A DNA stretch of 64,000 nucleotides, from the NCBI GenBank assembly GCA_015064735.1, contig SVRP01000001.1, positions 62,001 to 126,000 of the forward strand, read 5' to 3'. The DNA comes from Oscillospiraceae bacterium (GTDB lineage: Bacteria; Bacillota; Clostridia; Oscillospirales; CAG-272). A program made the position numbers and the translations under genes. Positions 51,989-61,200 of this stretch are shown here, in pieces (the first letter of the stretch is position 1; each line of letters begins with the position of its first letter). A model generated the notes under the pieces. That model made no database searches. It was not told the DNA's origin and saw nothing but the letters and a program-made list of their open reading frames with translations.

Positions 51989-52671
51989 TGAGACATCTCT
52001 TTGTAGTAGCTCACCCAGACGACGAGGTTCTCGGAGCGGGTGCATTTATCTATGATGCGGCAAAACGTGGAGACGAAATCGGCGTTATGGTTCTCAACAC
52101 CTGCGATACCACTCGGTACGAAGATGACAGAACCAAGATCGTGAAAGATCTGCTCGAATCGCATAAGATCCTCGGCATCAAGCACTATTACGGGTGCGAA
52201 TATCTCGACAGCAATTTCCACAACGCAGACCACAGAGAAATGGTACAGAAAATCGAAGCAGTCATCAGGGAGTTCTTGCCCGACACGATTTTCACTCAAT
52301 CCCCCGGAGACATCAACACCGACCATTACTGGACGGCGGCTACCTGTATGGAAGCATTCCGCCTGTGGCAACGTGGTAGAGAGCAAATCAAGCCCATCAA
52401 GGCACTTTATCTTATGGAGGTTCAATCCTCTACCGATTGGGCGTTAAACCCCGCTATCAAGGTTTTCCAGCCAAATACGTTCATTCCCGTATCTTCCCAA
52501 GCGGTTGACGCAAAGATCGCCGCACTCGGTATGTACGAGAATGTCATCCGTCCCGTTCCTCACCCTCGTTCAGAGGAGGCGTTGAGATCCTTGCCCGTTC
52601 TCCGTGGAGCACAGTGCGGTTCTCAATACGCAGAGGCTTTCGAGTGCGTTTTCAGAAAGGTTGACGTATGA
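51988..52671 (+). CDS. PIG-L/LmbE-family deacetylase
   Basis: 227 residues. VVAHPDDEVLGAGAF (residues ~6-20) supplies the zinc-binding His-Pro-Asp-Asp, and TDHYWTAATC the later His. Family members remove N-acetyl from GlcNAc-type sugars, including sugars already attached to another group. TAATG stop/start overlap with the preceding gene. Confidence 0.92.
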   Translation: MRHLFVVAHPDDEVLGAGAFIYDAAKRGDEIGVMVLNTCDTTRYEDDRTKIVKDLLESHKILGIKHYYGCEYLDSNFHNADHREMVQKIEAVIREFLPDTIFTQSPGDINTDHYWTAATCMEAFRLWQRGREQIKPIKALYLMEVQSSTDWALNPAIKVFQPNTFIPVSSQAVDAKIAALGMYENVIRPVPHPRSEEALRSLPVLRGAQCGSQYAEAFECVFRKVDV

Positions 52672-53462
52672 TGACCGAAACCGTTCAAAAAGAACTCACC
52701 CTGAAAGAAGCTCTCGAACAGAGCATCAAAAAGGACAACGGCGGCAAGCTCATACTCGCATCGCATCAGCCCGATTTCTTCCCTTGGATGGGATATTTCT
52801 ATAAGATTTTCCAAAGCGACGTTTTCGTGTTCTCGGATAACGTGCAATACAGTAAAAGCGGCAGACACAACTACAATCAGATATTGACAGGCAACGGACC
52901 GATGAAGTTCACGCTCCCGATCCATTATCACCCTGTCAACCTGAATGAGTTGGAGCTTGCCGCCGACGAATTCGTTGTAGAGAAAATGCTGAAAACGCTC
53001 CGTCAGGAATACAGCAAGGCGGCTCACTACGAGGAAGCATACCCGTTCATCGAGTCGCTTCTCCGCACAGCTACCAAAGCAGGCGATCTTGCTTTCTTCA
53101 ACAAGACTTGCATCCTTGCCTTTTGCGACAGGTTCGGGTTGAATGACAGAGTATTGTTTCTTACCTCGTCCGACCTGCCTTTGACAAAACGCAGAGATCC
53201 TCGCATTATAGAAATGTGCGAATACCTCGGAGCAACCGCATATTACAGCGGAGTTGCCGCCAAGGATTATCATATCGAGGAAGACTACCGAGCACACGGC
53301 ATTGACCTCATTTATTCAGATTACGAACCGGTTGTCTATCCGCAGGTAGGCAAACGGTCGGCTATCAATATGTGCGTCATCGACTACGTTATGAACTGCG
53401 GTTTCGTTCTTCCGCAAGAATGGAAACGAAACGCATACGACAGGAAGGAGGAAACCAAATGA
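52668..53462 (+). CDS. WbqC-family protein
   Basis: 264 residues. ASHQPDFFPWMGYFYKI, FSDNVQYSKSGRHNYNQI and GVAAKDYHIEED are typical of WbqC-like proteins found in O-antigen and amino-sugar clusters, thought to modify or transfer groups to amino-sugars; the reaction is not well defined. It overlaps both neighbours by four bases. Confidence 0.88.
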   Translation: MMTETVQKELTLKEALEQSIKKDNGGKLILASHQPDFFPWMGYFYKIFQSDVFVFSDNVQYSKSGRHNYNQILTGNGPMKFTLPIHYHPVNLNELELAADEFVVEKMLKTLRQEYSKAAHYEEAYPFIESLLRTATKAGDLAFFNKTCILAFCDRFGLNDRVLFLTSSDLPLTKRRDPRIIEMCEYLGATAYYSGVAAKDYHIEEDYRAHGIDLIYSDYEPVVYPQVGKRSAINMCVIDYVMNCGFVLPQEWKRNAYDRKEETK

Positions 53463-54181
53463 GTGAACCCACGTTTGGTATCTATATACCCAGTTACAAG
53501 AGAGCCGGAACCTGCTACGCTCATCATTTCCTCGAATACGGAACGTACATCGTCCGTGAGAGCGAATACGACGAATACTGTGAGGCTCTCAAAGAATTCG
53601 AGCACATCAAGGTTCAGGGCGTACCCGACCACCTCATCTGCGGATTGACAGAGGTAAACCAATGGCTCATCGACAACGCTCCCGAAGATGTTATCGCCAT
53701 TCTCGACGATGACATCCACCATTTCTATTATAGAATGTTCGAGACGGTTTCCATTACGGATCCCGAACTCATCACGAGCGAGCTTGAAAGAGTAGGACAG
53801 CTTATGTCCGACCTCGGCATAGGATTCGGTGCTACCGATGCAACCATCCGTCCGTGGAACTACGATTGTGAGTTCGCATTCAAAGGATGTGCAGGAGCAG
53901 TCCGTTGGGTAAACCGCCAGACATTCAAAGCGAAGTGCGTCAAGGAGCTCGAATACAACTACGACCTCGACCTCGTGCTTCAGGAGCTGATCTACAACAG
54001 AATCATTCTCAAACCGAAATACTTCTGTTCGAAAGGCTTGACCGACACGAACGAGGGCGGAGCTTCAGGAAAGAAGCGTGGCGACCAGATTGCCAGCATC
54101 AACCTGATGAAAGCCAAGTGGGGCAAATACTTCTCTTACAATTTGAAGACGAATGTGCCTCACATCAACGTAAAGCGTTGA
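53459..54181 (+). CDS. Glycosyltransferase resembling TET-associated type (TAGT)
   Basis: 240 residues from the ATG at 53459. FGIYIPSYKRAGTC at the N-terminus and VIAILDDDIHHFYYR with D83-D84-D85 follow the GT-A pattern of the phage glycosyltransferases described beside TET/JBP base oxygenases. A late GLTDTNEGGASGKKRG block could bind the sugar nucleotide. It would transfer the cassette's sugar to an acceptor, possibly a hydroxylated DNA base, though no TET, cytosine methylase or hydroxymethyl-nucleotide enzyme is in the window. AAGGAGG precedes the ATG. Confidence 0.75.
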   Translation: MSEPTFGIYIPSYKRAGTCYAHHFLEYGTYIVRESEYDEYCEALKEFEHIKVQGVPDHLICGLTEVNQWLIDNAPEDVIAILDDDIHHFYYRMFETVSITDPELITSELERVGQLMSDLGIGFGATDATIRPWNYDCEFAFKGCAGAVRWVNRQTFKAKCVKELEYNYDLDLVLQELIYNRIILKPKYFCSKGLTDTNEGGASGKKRGDQIASINLMKAKWGKYFSYNLKTNVPHINVKR

Positions 54182-54217
54182 TTACGAAAAAATATTTCAA
54201 AAATATCCGCAAATCTA

Positions 54218-54245
54218 TTGACTTTACGCCGCAATATTGTATAAT
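54218..54245 (+). promoter_or_regulatory. Promoter of the HNH endonuclease, copy of the 39,796 module
   Basis: TTGACT (54218-54223), 16 bases, TATAAT (54240-54245), embedded in a ~70-base sequence shared with 39,755-39,830. It gives the endonuclease transcription independent of the sugar cassette. Confidence 0.78.
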
Positions 54246-54302
54246 AAAGTAAAGCCAAATCAACCCAAGGTTTGGCTACTATATACAAGAAAGGGCGGTA
54301 AA

Positions 54303-54851
54303 ATGGAAGAGAAATGGAAAGACATCACCGGATGGGAAGGTCGATACCGAGTGAGCGACAAAGGGAATGTAGAATCCTACGATTCTCCCGGCGGTCACAA
54401 AGGAAAACGGCTTACGCCTCATCCGAACGAAAAAGGGTATTTAATGGTACACCTCTACAACAAGCCGATGAAAAAAACTGCAAAGGTTCATCGTTTGGTT
54501 GCGGAGGCGTTCGTGCCTAACCCCTTGAACCTTCCCGAAGTAAACCATCGTGATGGAAACAAGAGAAACAATGAAGCAAGCAATCTCGAATGGTCCACAA
54601 GGCAAGCGAATGTAGCACACGCTATGCAAAATGGATTGTACGAACCGGCAATCAAAGAACACATCGGTCGGATAGACAAAATGAAAATTCCTGTTATCGG
54701 AACAAATGTCGAAACGAACGAAGAGGTTGAGTTTGAATCTATTAACGAAGCAGCGAGACGGTGCAAAACGTATGGTTCGCACATTGTCAGATGCCTCAAC
54801 GGAGAAAGAAAAAGTGCCGGTGGTTACACTTGGAGAAAGGCGGTGGTTTAA
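54303..54851 (+). CDS. Free-standing HNH homing endonuclease (NUMOD4-HNH-NUMOD1)
   Basis: 182 residues from the ATG at 54303. WKDITGWEGRYRVSDKGNVES is NUMOD4; VHRLVAEAFVPNP...EVNHRDGNKRNNEASNLEW is the HNH core; the C-terminal repeat-like NUMOD1 segment (INEAARRCKTYGSHIVRCL) binds DNA. A mobile gene inserted between the sugar cassette and the packaging region; its target is probably the same locus in related phages without it. No intron is visible around it. Confidence 0.92.
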   Translation: MEEKWKDITGWEGRYRVSDKGNVESYDSPGGHKGKRLTPHPNEKGYLMVHLYNKPMKKTAKVHRLVAEAFVPNPLNLPEVNHRDGNKRNNEASNLEWSTRQANVAHAMQNGLYEPAIKEHIGRIDKMKIPVIGTNVETNEEVEFESINEAARRCKTYGSHIVRCLNGERKSAGGYTWRKAVV

Positions 54852-55801
54852 TGGCTTACGAAATGAAACCTACGAGAACGGGAAGAAATTTTTGGGAGGT
54901 GACTTCTGCAATGCAGAACGCCATCCGAAAAGGAGATTACGAATTAGCAGGTTACTGCGTTTGGGAGCTGTTGCCGGAGTATCTCGGATACTTGCGGAAG
55001 CGGCTCCTTGTTATTTCCGCTGAAGACTGCTTCGGGGTGATAACAAAAGAAATCCTCGCCTTGTGTGATATTGGAACTGAGGACGCTATGGAAAAAGCCC
55101 TCGCCCTTATCTGCTTGGCGAAAAAGAACAGGGATGCGGATTACTTCGTCTGCAACCTGATGTACAACGATGTCCCTATCGACGGAGACAAACAGGAATT
55201 GGGAAAGCATCTGTTCACCGCTATCCGACAGAAAGATGTCGTGAAAGCGGGACATTTCGCTATGGCTCTGTTCAAGAAGAACCGCAAATATCTGTGGCAG
55301 CTCTTGAACGATATGGCGAGAATGTATTACCAGCATCTCGAATCGGAATTTGCGGCATTGCAAATCTCCAATGACCGAGTATCGACTCCCTCTACGGAAA
55401 CGGTATTCGCCGCAAAAGCGATCTGCTTGATGTGGACCTGCAAAGATCCCATTGAGAGAACGCTCGGCTGGGAGAAGATGGACTTCGATTTCCTGCTCAA
55501 TCCCGAAGACATCCCGATTATCAAACCGCTCGACGAGTGTACGAAGATCAAGGGCTTCTTTCCTGATTGGGCGTACAACTGGCATACCTACCGTGGCAAG
55601 TACACGCTCGGCAGAGATGCGGTTCACGCAATCGAGAACGACCAACGACTCCTCACACCGCTCGAAGAGAACCTGTTTGATGATTGCACTTGGAACAGAG
55701 ACATCAACGCTTGCCTCCTGAAACACAATCCGAAGCATTACCGCTTGCCTTATGACGACGGTAAACGCAGACCGGAGGAGAAATATGGAACGCAAGAGTG
55801 A
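54851..55801 (+). CDS. Phage protein with MgsA/RarA C-terminal-like domain
   Basis: 316 residues from the ATG at 54851 (TAATG overlap with the endonuclease). SAMQNAIRKGDYELAGYCVWELL and YLRKRLLVISAEDCFGVI resemble the tetramerisation region of replication-associated AAA+ proteins MgsA/RarA, but no AAA+ domain is present. It may interact with host replication-repair machinery; the family itself is of unknown function in phages. Confidence 0.65.
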   Translation: MAYEMKPTRTGRNFWEVTSAMQNAIRKGDYELAGYCVWELLPEYLGYLRKRLLVISAEDCFGVITKEILALCDIGTEDAMEKALALICLAKKNRDADYFVCNLMYNDVPIDGDKQELGKHLFTAIRQKDVVKAGHFAMALFKKNRKYLWQLLNDMARMYYQHLESEFAALQISNDRVSTPSTETVFAAKAICLMWTCKDPIERTLGWEKMDFDFLLNPEDIPIIKPLDECTKIKGFFPDWAYNWHTYRGKYTLGRDAVHAIENDQRLLTPLEENLFDDCTWNRDINACLLKHNPKHYRLPYDDGKRRPEEKYGTQE

Positions 55802-56012
55802 CACCGTAAGAAGAATGGTAGCGGAGGGTGATTTCAAATCTGCCCTCCGTATCGCCAAAGGATTCCGTCTTGGGATCAGTAAGGAAGACTCCGACACGAT
55901 GAAACGTGGATATGAGTGTATGCTCTATCCTGATTTCTACCGTCAAATCGGAGTCAACACCAGCGAGGCGGTCGAAAAGGCGGTGCAAACGGTGTGTAAA
56001 TTGTATGCGTAG
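55785..56012 (+). CDS. Small phage protein
   Basis: 75 residues from the ATG at 55785 (CGGAGGAG upstream), overlapping the preceding gene. Basic and helical; often precedes terminase genes in Clostridia phages. Function unknown. Confidence 0.62.
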   Translation: MERKSDTVRRMVAEGDFKSALRIAKGFRLGISKEDSDTMKRGYECMLYPDFYRQIGVNTSEAVEKAVQTVCKLYA

Positions 56013-56113
56013 GCATCAAACACCGTTTATCACCCTGCATAACCTCGCAAAACTCTCAGGAAGCGGTTTTCTCGGCTTCCACCACCAAACACCCACATTG
56101 AAAATAAAAGCCT

Positions 56114-56153
56114 AAAAACAGCCTTATTTCGCTTCTGTGAAAGGGCTGTTTTT
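56114..56153 (+). terminator. Terminator before the packaging genes
   Basis: AAAAACAGCC and GGGCTGTTTTT form the stem, with a T-tract. It separates the accessory genes from the head module. The 100 bases before it (56,013-56,113) show no gene. Confidence 0.78.
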
Positions 56154-56177
56154 GCTTGCAGAAAGGAGGGCTTAAAA

Positions 56178-56843
56178 TTGAGCGAACAGAATACCGAAAA
56201 TTTGGGCTTACAAAGCGGAAACGAAGCAGATGTTTCGGAGACCTCGGAAGTTGTACCGAAAAAACGGCACAAACGAAGTAAGGAATTCAGGGAGAACACG
56301 ATCACCGATACCGAGACCGCCAAGGCAAAAGGAAGCAAGGGCGGAGTCAAATCGGGAGAGGTTCGCAGAGAGAAAGCTCAGCGACAGAGAGATGCTCGTG
56401 ATGCCGCAAGGTATCTTCTCCAGCTCGCCGCCAAAGGCAAACTGAAAGATAATCTCCGAGAGCTCGGTCTTCCTGATGATGAGTGTACCAATATGATGGC
56501 TCTCCACGCAAGAATGCTTACAGCGGCAATGCAAAAGGCTGACTTGGATACCTATTTCGCACTGCTCAAAATTGCAGGCTACGATCCTGAAGAGGAACGC
56601 AAGGAAAGAGAGAGCCTTGCATCCGACCGTCGCAGAGAGCTGGAGCTTGAAGCGAAGATTGCGGCACTTGGGCGTGGAGCTCCAACCGCTGACATCTCAA
56701 TCGCACTCGATGACGAGGACAATCACGATGATGTTGTGATCTATATGCCTCAAATCGCAAGCGAAGAAAGTTGCCAAGAGCAGCCTGAAAAATCCACAAC
56801 CGCCGAGGGCGATACGGAAGAAACTCCTGACGGTGACGAATAG
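56178..56843 (+). CDS. Probable terminase small subunit
   Basis: 221 residues beginning with TTG at 56178 behind GAAAGGAGGG. Disordered, charged N-terminus (~60 residues), helical centre (ARYLLQLAAKGKLKDNLRELGL, partly shown, then MMALHARMLTAAMQKADLDTYFALLKIAGYD), acidic tail. Position immediately before the large subunit and the helical layout support the assignment; no family motif is decisive. Confidence 0.7.
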   Translation: MSEQNTENLGLQSGNEADVSETSEVVPKKRHKRSKEFRENTITDTETAKAKGSKGGVKSGEVRREKAQRQRDARDAARYLLQLAAKGKLKDNLRELGLPDDECTNMMALHARMLTAAMQKADLDTYFALLKIAGYDPEEERKERESLASDRRRELELEAKIAALGRGAPTADISIALDDEDNHDDVVIYMPQIASEESCQEQPEKSTTAEGDTEETPDGDE

Positions 56844-56856
56844 GAGGTGATGTGCT

Positions 56857-56907
56857 ATGGCAACTGTTCTTAAACCCCAAAAGGGACCGCAAGAGCAGTT
56901 TATGTAG
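56857..56907 (+). CDS. 16-residue leader peptide, detached N-terminus of the large terminase
   Basis: ATG at 56857 behind AGGAGGTGATGTGCT opens MATVLKPQKGPQEQFM, which looks like the usual first residues of a large terminase, then stops at TAG (56905-56907). The next frame starts at the GTG that shares the G of that TAG. Either translational stop/restart makes the terminase, or a 5-base TAGTG insertion has split the gene. Confidence 0.6.
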   Translation: MATVLKPQKGPQEQFM

Positions 56908-58262
56908 TGGCAACACCTGCTCAGATTTGCATTTACGGAGGAGCGGCGGGAGGCGGTAAGTCATACGGACTCCTGTTATCCCCTCTCCGCTATAAAAACG
57001 TCAAGGGCTTTGGCTGTACGATTTTCCGTAGGAATTTCAACCAGATATTCTCGCAAGGCGGTCTTTGGGATGAATCGTCAAAGATCTATGCCGGTATAAA
57101 AGGGGCTCAGCCCCAGCTTTCCCTCGGTCGATGGAAATTTACGGATGAGAAAGGCAGAACGATTTCCTCTGTAAAGTTCGCCCACATCGAGCGAGAAGAT
57201 GAATTGAACAAGTGGCAGGGTTCACAGATTTGTGAGATCGGCTTCGATGAGTTGACGCACTTTTCGGAGAAGGTCTTTTTTTATATGCTATCTCGTAACC
57301 GTTCCACCTGTGGTGTTACTCCGTTTGTTCGAGCGACCTGTAACCCTGACGCAGACAGTTGGGTGGCAAAGTTCATCGAATGGTGGATAGACCAAGAAAC
57401 AGGCTATCCTATCCCAGAACGAAGCGGCAAGATACGCTGGTTCATCAGACGTGACGAGATCTTACATTGGGCGAACACCAAGCAAGAGCTTTGGGAGAGG
57501 TTCAACCTTGTGACAGACGAAGAAAGAGCCGAGCCCCGCTCGGTCACTTTTATAATGTCGAAGCTCCAAGATAACCAAGAGCTCCTGAAGGTCAACCCTC
57601 AGTATCTCGCCAACCTGAAAGCCCTCTCGCAGATCGAGCGTGAGCGACTGCTACACGGTAACTGGAAGATCAAGGCGGCGGCTGGTCTGTTCTTCAAGAG
57701 AACACAGGTCGGCGACATTCTGCAATCCGTCCCTCTCGATGTTATCGAATGGGTGCGATGCTGGGACTTGGCGGCAACAGAAAAGACCGTCGATTCAGGC
57801 GATCCTGCATTCACCGCAGGCGTCCTGATGGGTAAGAGAAAGAATGGTCGATATGTAGTTGCTGATGTTATCAATAAGCAGATGTCCGCATCGGATGTCC
57901 GCCAAACCATAAAGCTCACGGCACAGGCTGACAAAGCCCGTTACCAAAGAGTGAAAGTAAGGCTTCCGAAGGATCCCGGTCAAGCGGGTAAGGAGCAGGC
58001 AGAATCCTATGTCAAGTTCCTCGCTGGCTTTAACGTGGTAACGGTAGCCGAGACAGGAAGCAAGGAAGCAAGAGCCGAGCCGATGGCGGCTCAATGGCAA
58101 GTAGGCAATTTTGATATTGTCTATGGTGATTGGAACGAACCGTTCCTGCACCAGTTGGAAAATTTCCCTGATGGTAAATTCAAGGATATGGTCGATGCCG
58201 CCGCAAACGCATTTGCCGAGCTTGAAACCAAGAATACATTCAATCCCAGAAACTTGATTTGA
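56907..58262 (+). CDS. Terminase large subunit, starting at GTG after a stop/start
   Basis: 451 residues. Walker A YGGAAGGGKSYG (residues 10-21), Walker B region CEIGFDELTHF near 111-121, coupling motif RATCNPD, and the C-terminal RNase H-like nuclease with RCWDLAATEK. It pumps DNA into the prohead and cuts it. The reading frame is intact from GTG to stop but lacks its own clear ribosome site and the 16 residues coded in the other frame. Removing five bases (TAGTG, 56905-56909) restores a continuous family-like N-terminus EQFM-ATPAQI. Confidence 0.9.
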   Translation: MATPAQICIYGGAAGGGKSYGLLLSPLRYKNVKGFGCTIFRRNFNQIFSQGGLWDESSKIYAGIKGAQPQLSLGRWKFTDEKGRTISSVKFAHIEREDELNKWQGSQICEIGFDELTHFSEKVFFYMLSRNRSTCGVTPFVRATCNPDADSWVAKFIEWWIDQETGYPIPERSGKIRWFIRRDEILHWANTKQELWERFNLVTDEERAEPRSVTFIMSKLQDNQELLKVNPQYLANLKALSQIERERLLHGNWKIKAAAGLFFKRTQVGDILQSVPLDVIEWVRCWDLAATEKTVDSGDPAFTAGVLMGKRKNGRYVVADVINKQMSASDVRQTIKLTAQADKARYQRVKVRLPKDPGQAGKEQAESYVKFLAGFNVVTVAETGSKEARAEPMAAQWQVGNFDIVYGDWNEPFLHQLENFPDGKFKDMVDAAANAFAELETKNTFNPRNLI

Positions 58263-58287
58263 TTGGAATTGGAAAGAGGTGAATGAA

Positions 58288-61200
58288 TTGAGTACAAACG
58301 AAAACAAGGCGGCAAGGCTTGACAGTATCGAGCGGTACGCTCGTATCATTCAAAAGCAGACAGGCAGAGCGGTACGCCCGTATAGAGCGAACAGTCCGCT
58401 TCCCCAGAACGCAGAGTTCCGTGAAGACGGATATGTAAATGTCTTGAATAGGTACGGCACATCGAAGGATACGAGCGAGCACTACCGCTTCCAACCCGAA
58501 CCCGCCGTGGATGACACGGTTCTTTCGATGTTTTATGAGGGCAACGGTCTGTTCTCAAAAATCATCGACAGCCCTGCGGAAGAAGCCATCAAACACGGCT
58601 TCGAACTCGAAGGGATCTCCGATCCCGACATTCAGTCGTTCTTCCGTGAGGCATACGACGAGCTTGATGGCGATGAGATGTTTATGACATCTCTCAAATG
58701 GGGACGCCTCTTCGGAGGTGCTATTGCTGTTATGATGATAAATGACGGTAGAGGCGTGGATGAACCGCTCGACTGGAAGAACATTCAGTCGATTGATGAC
58801 ATCCGCATCTATGACCGTTCGTTGATTCAGCCCGATTACAGCAGTATGTTCTCCTACAACCCCGAAGATCCATTCAGGACACGAGGCAGTCGCCTTGGTA
58901 TGCCTGAATATTATTCTGTTTTCAGTAAGTACGGTAACTTCACCGTACACGAAAGCAGATGTCTGGTCTTTCAGAACGGCATTCTCCCTGAGAAATGCAC
59001 GAATTCCGTGTATCAGTTCTGGGGTATGCCCGAATACGTAAGACTCAAACGTGCAATCCGTGATGCAGAGTTGGCATACGGTAGCGGACCGAAAATGCTC
59101 GACCGCTCCGTTCAGGCAATCTACAAGATGAAGAACCTCGCCGACATTCTTTCGACATCGGACGGTGAGGACGCAGTTCTCAAACGTCTTGAAGTGATTG
59201 ATATGGCGAGAGGGCTTCTCAACAGCATCACGATTGACAGCGAGGGCGAGGATTACGATTTCAAGCAGTTCCAATTCTCAGGCGTGTCAGAGATCATCGA
59301 CAAGAGCTGTGCGTTCCTGTCAGCGATTTCTTCTATTCCGCAAACGATCTTGTTCGGTGCGGGAGCGGGCGGTCTTTCCACCACGGACGATACGTCTATG
59401 GAGAACTGGTACAACTACGTTGAGCGTATTCAGCGTAGAATGGTAAAGAAGAACCTCCGCTACCTGTTCTCCATCATAGCTCAGGCTGGCGTGGCAACGG
59501 GAGAGCTTGCAGAAGTTCCGCCCATTAAGGTTAAGTTCAACCCGCTTTGGTCTATGAGTGAGTCCGAGCAGGTTCAGCTTGAACAGCAGAAAGCAACCAT
59601 CAAGTCCACGAATGCGGCAACCGCCAAGACCTACGTGGATATGGGCGCTCTCGATCCTTCCGAAGTCCGCAACGGTCTTGCTCGTGATGAGCAGTTCGAT
59701 GTTGAGAACATTCTCGATCAGTACGACGAGGAAGAGCTGATGGCGGCAATCGAGGAGAGGCTTGAACAGGAAGCCGAAGCAAATGCTCCTGAAGGAGAAG
59801 AAAGCGGTACGGAGAACCCTCTCACAGAAGAAGGCAATTCGTCCGACACGGCTCCTGCCGCTACCAAGCTCCCCCAAGATATGACCGATGAGGAAAAAGC
59901 ACAAAAAGAGCGAGAGGGCGAGAACAACGCCGACTCACAAGATACCACACCCAAGCCTCAAAGGGGCGGTGTGGGCGTTATTGTGGCTAAGGAGGGCAAA
60001 ATCCTCTGCGGCACTCGGCACAATGATTTTGGCTACGGCTTGCTCTGCGGTCCCGGCGGTCACATCGAGGAGGGAGAAACTCCCGAAGAAGCCGCCAAGC
60101 GTGAGGCATACGAGGAGTTCGGCATCACCCCTACGAAAATGGTACAGCTCGGTTACGGACCGAAGGAACCAGACACGGGTATCACGCCCGTTATCTTCCT
60201 CTGCACTGAATTTGAGGGTGAACCCAAGTCCATAGACCTCGAAATGACGCAGATCCGCTTCCTCGATCTCGAACAGATCAAGGAAATGGAACACGCTTTG
60301 TTCCAGCCTTTTGCAGACGGTCTTAAACTGCTCGATGCGGTTCTGTTCAGAACGGACAGCAAAGATGACGATATGGAGTGGCATTGGGTTGAAGATCTTG
60401 GTGCTTATATGCTCCGCTTCAAAGGAGACGACCACACGGAGAAATCTGATGGCGGTCCCGGAAGCGGAAACCACGGACACGAGGGAGTCCCCGGTCAAAT
60501 AGGAGGCTCTGCTCCGTCAATATCTGCTTCGGTTCGTGAACACGCTCACGGAATGTCCGAAGACCAAAAGGCAGAGTTCCTTTTCTCGGAAGCTGGTATG
60601 AGTTTTCGTGACGTGAACAAGGCAATATCCGAAGGTACGCTCGATGAGCATATCGACAAGCATTTCGAGGCGGTTACAGCTCAAAAGGTCGAAGTCGCCA
60701 AGGGAGCGGTCGATGATTCGTCATCCAAAAGAAGGGCTTTGGCAGACATAGCAGAGATCAAAAACTCGGATGTAGAGATCCTCGTTGCCTATGACGAAAG
60801 TGGAAGCGAGATAGCAAGAAACGAAGGTGATGAGGAGAGCGTATCGCTCGGAGAACAGAAGGCTTTCGCAACGCTCCATAACCACCCCGGACACGAAGCA
60901 AGCTCGTTTTCGGGTTCTGACATCAGGACGTTTGCCACGAGAGGCGAACAGGCGATGTATATGACCTCTAAAACGGAGATGTATTCGCTGGTTAGAACCA
61001 AGGATTGCGACGACTATCAGATCAAGTCTCTCGCATCTCATATCGACCTGCTTGAAAAGAAGCACAAAGACGGAACGCTTTCCAAAGATGACTTGATTCG
61101 AGAAGCTGATATGTATATGCAGCTCCACGCTCACGAGTACGGGCTGATTTATACAAGAAGCGAGAACAAGAATGACTCCGCTGATGAAAATAATTCATCA

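Noticed and set aside
49812..54181. Host capsule or O-antigen locus
   Set aside because: Inside the phage, tightly overlapping with a ParB gene, without polymerase, flippase or membrane proteins.
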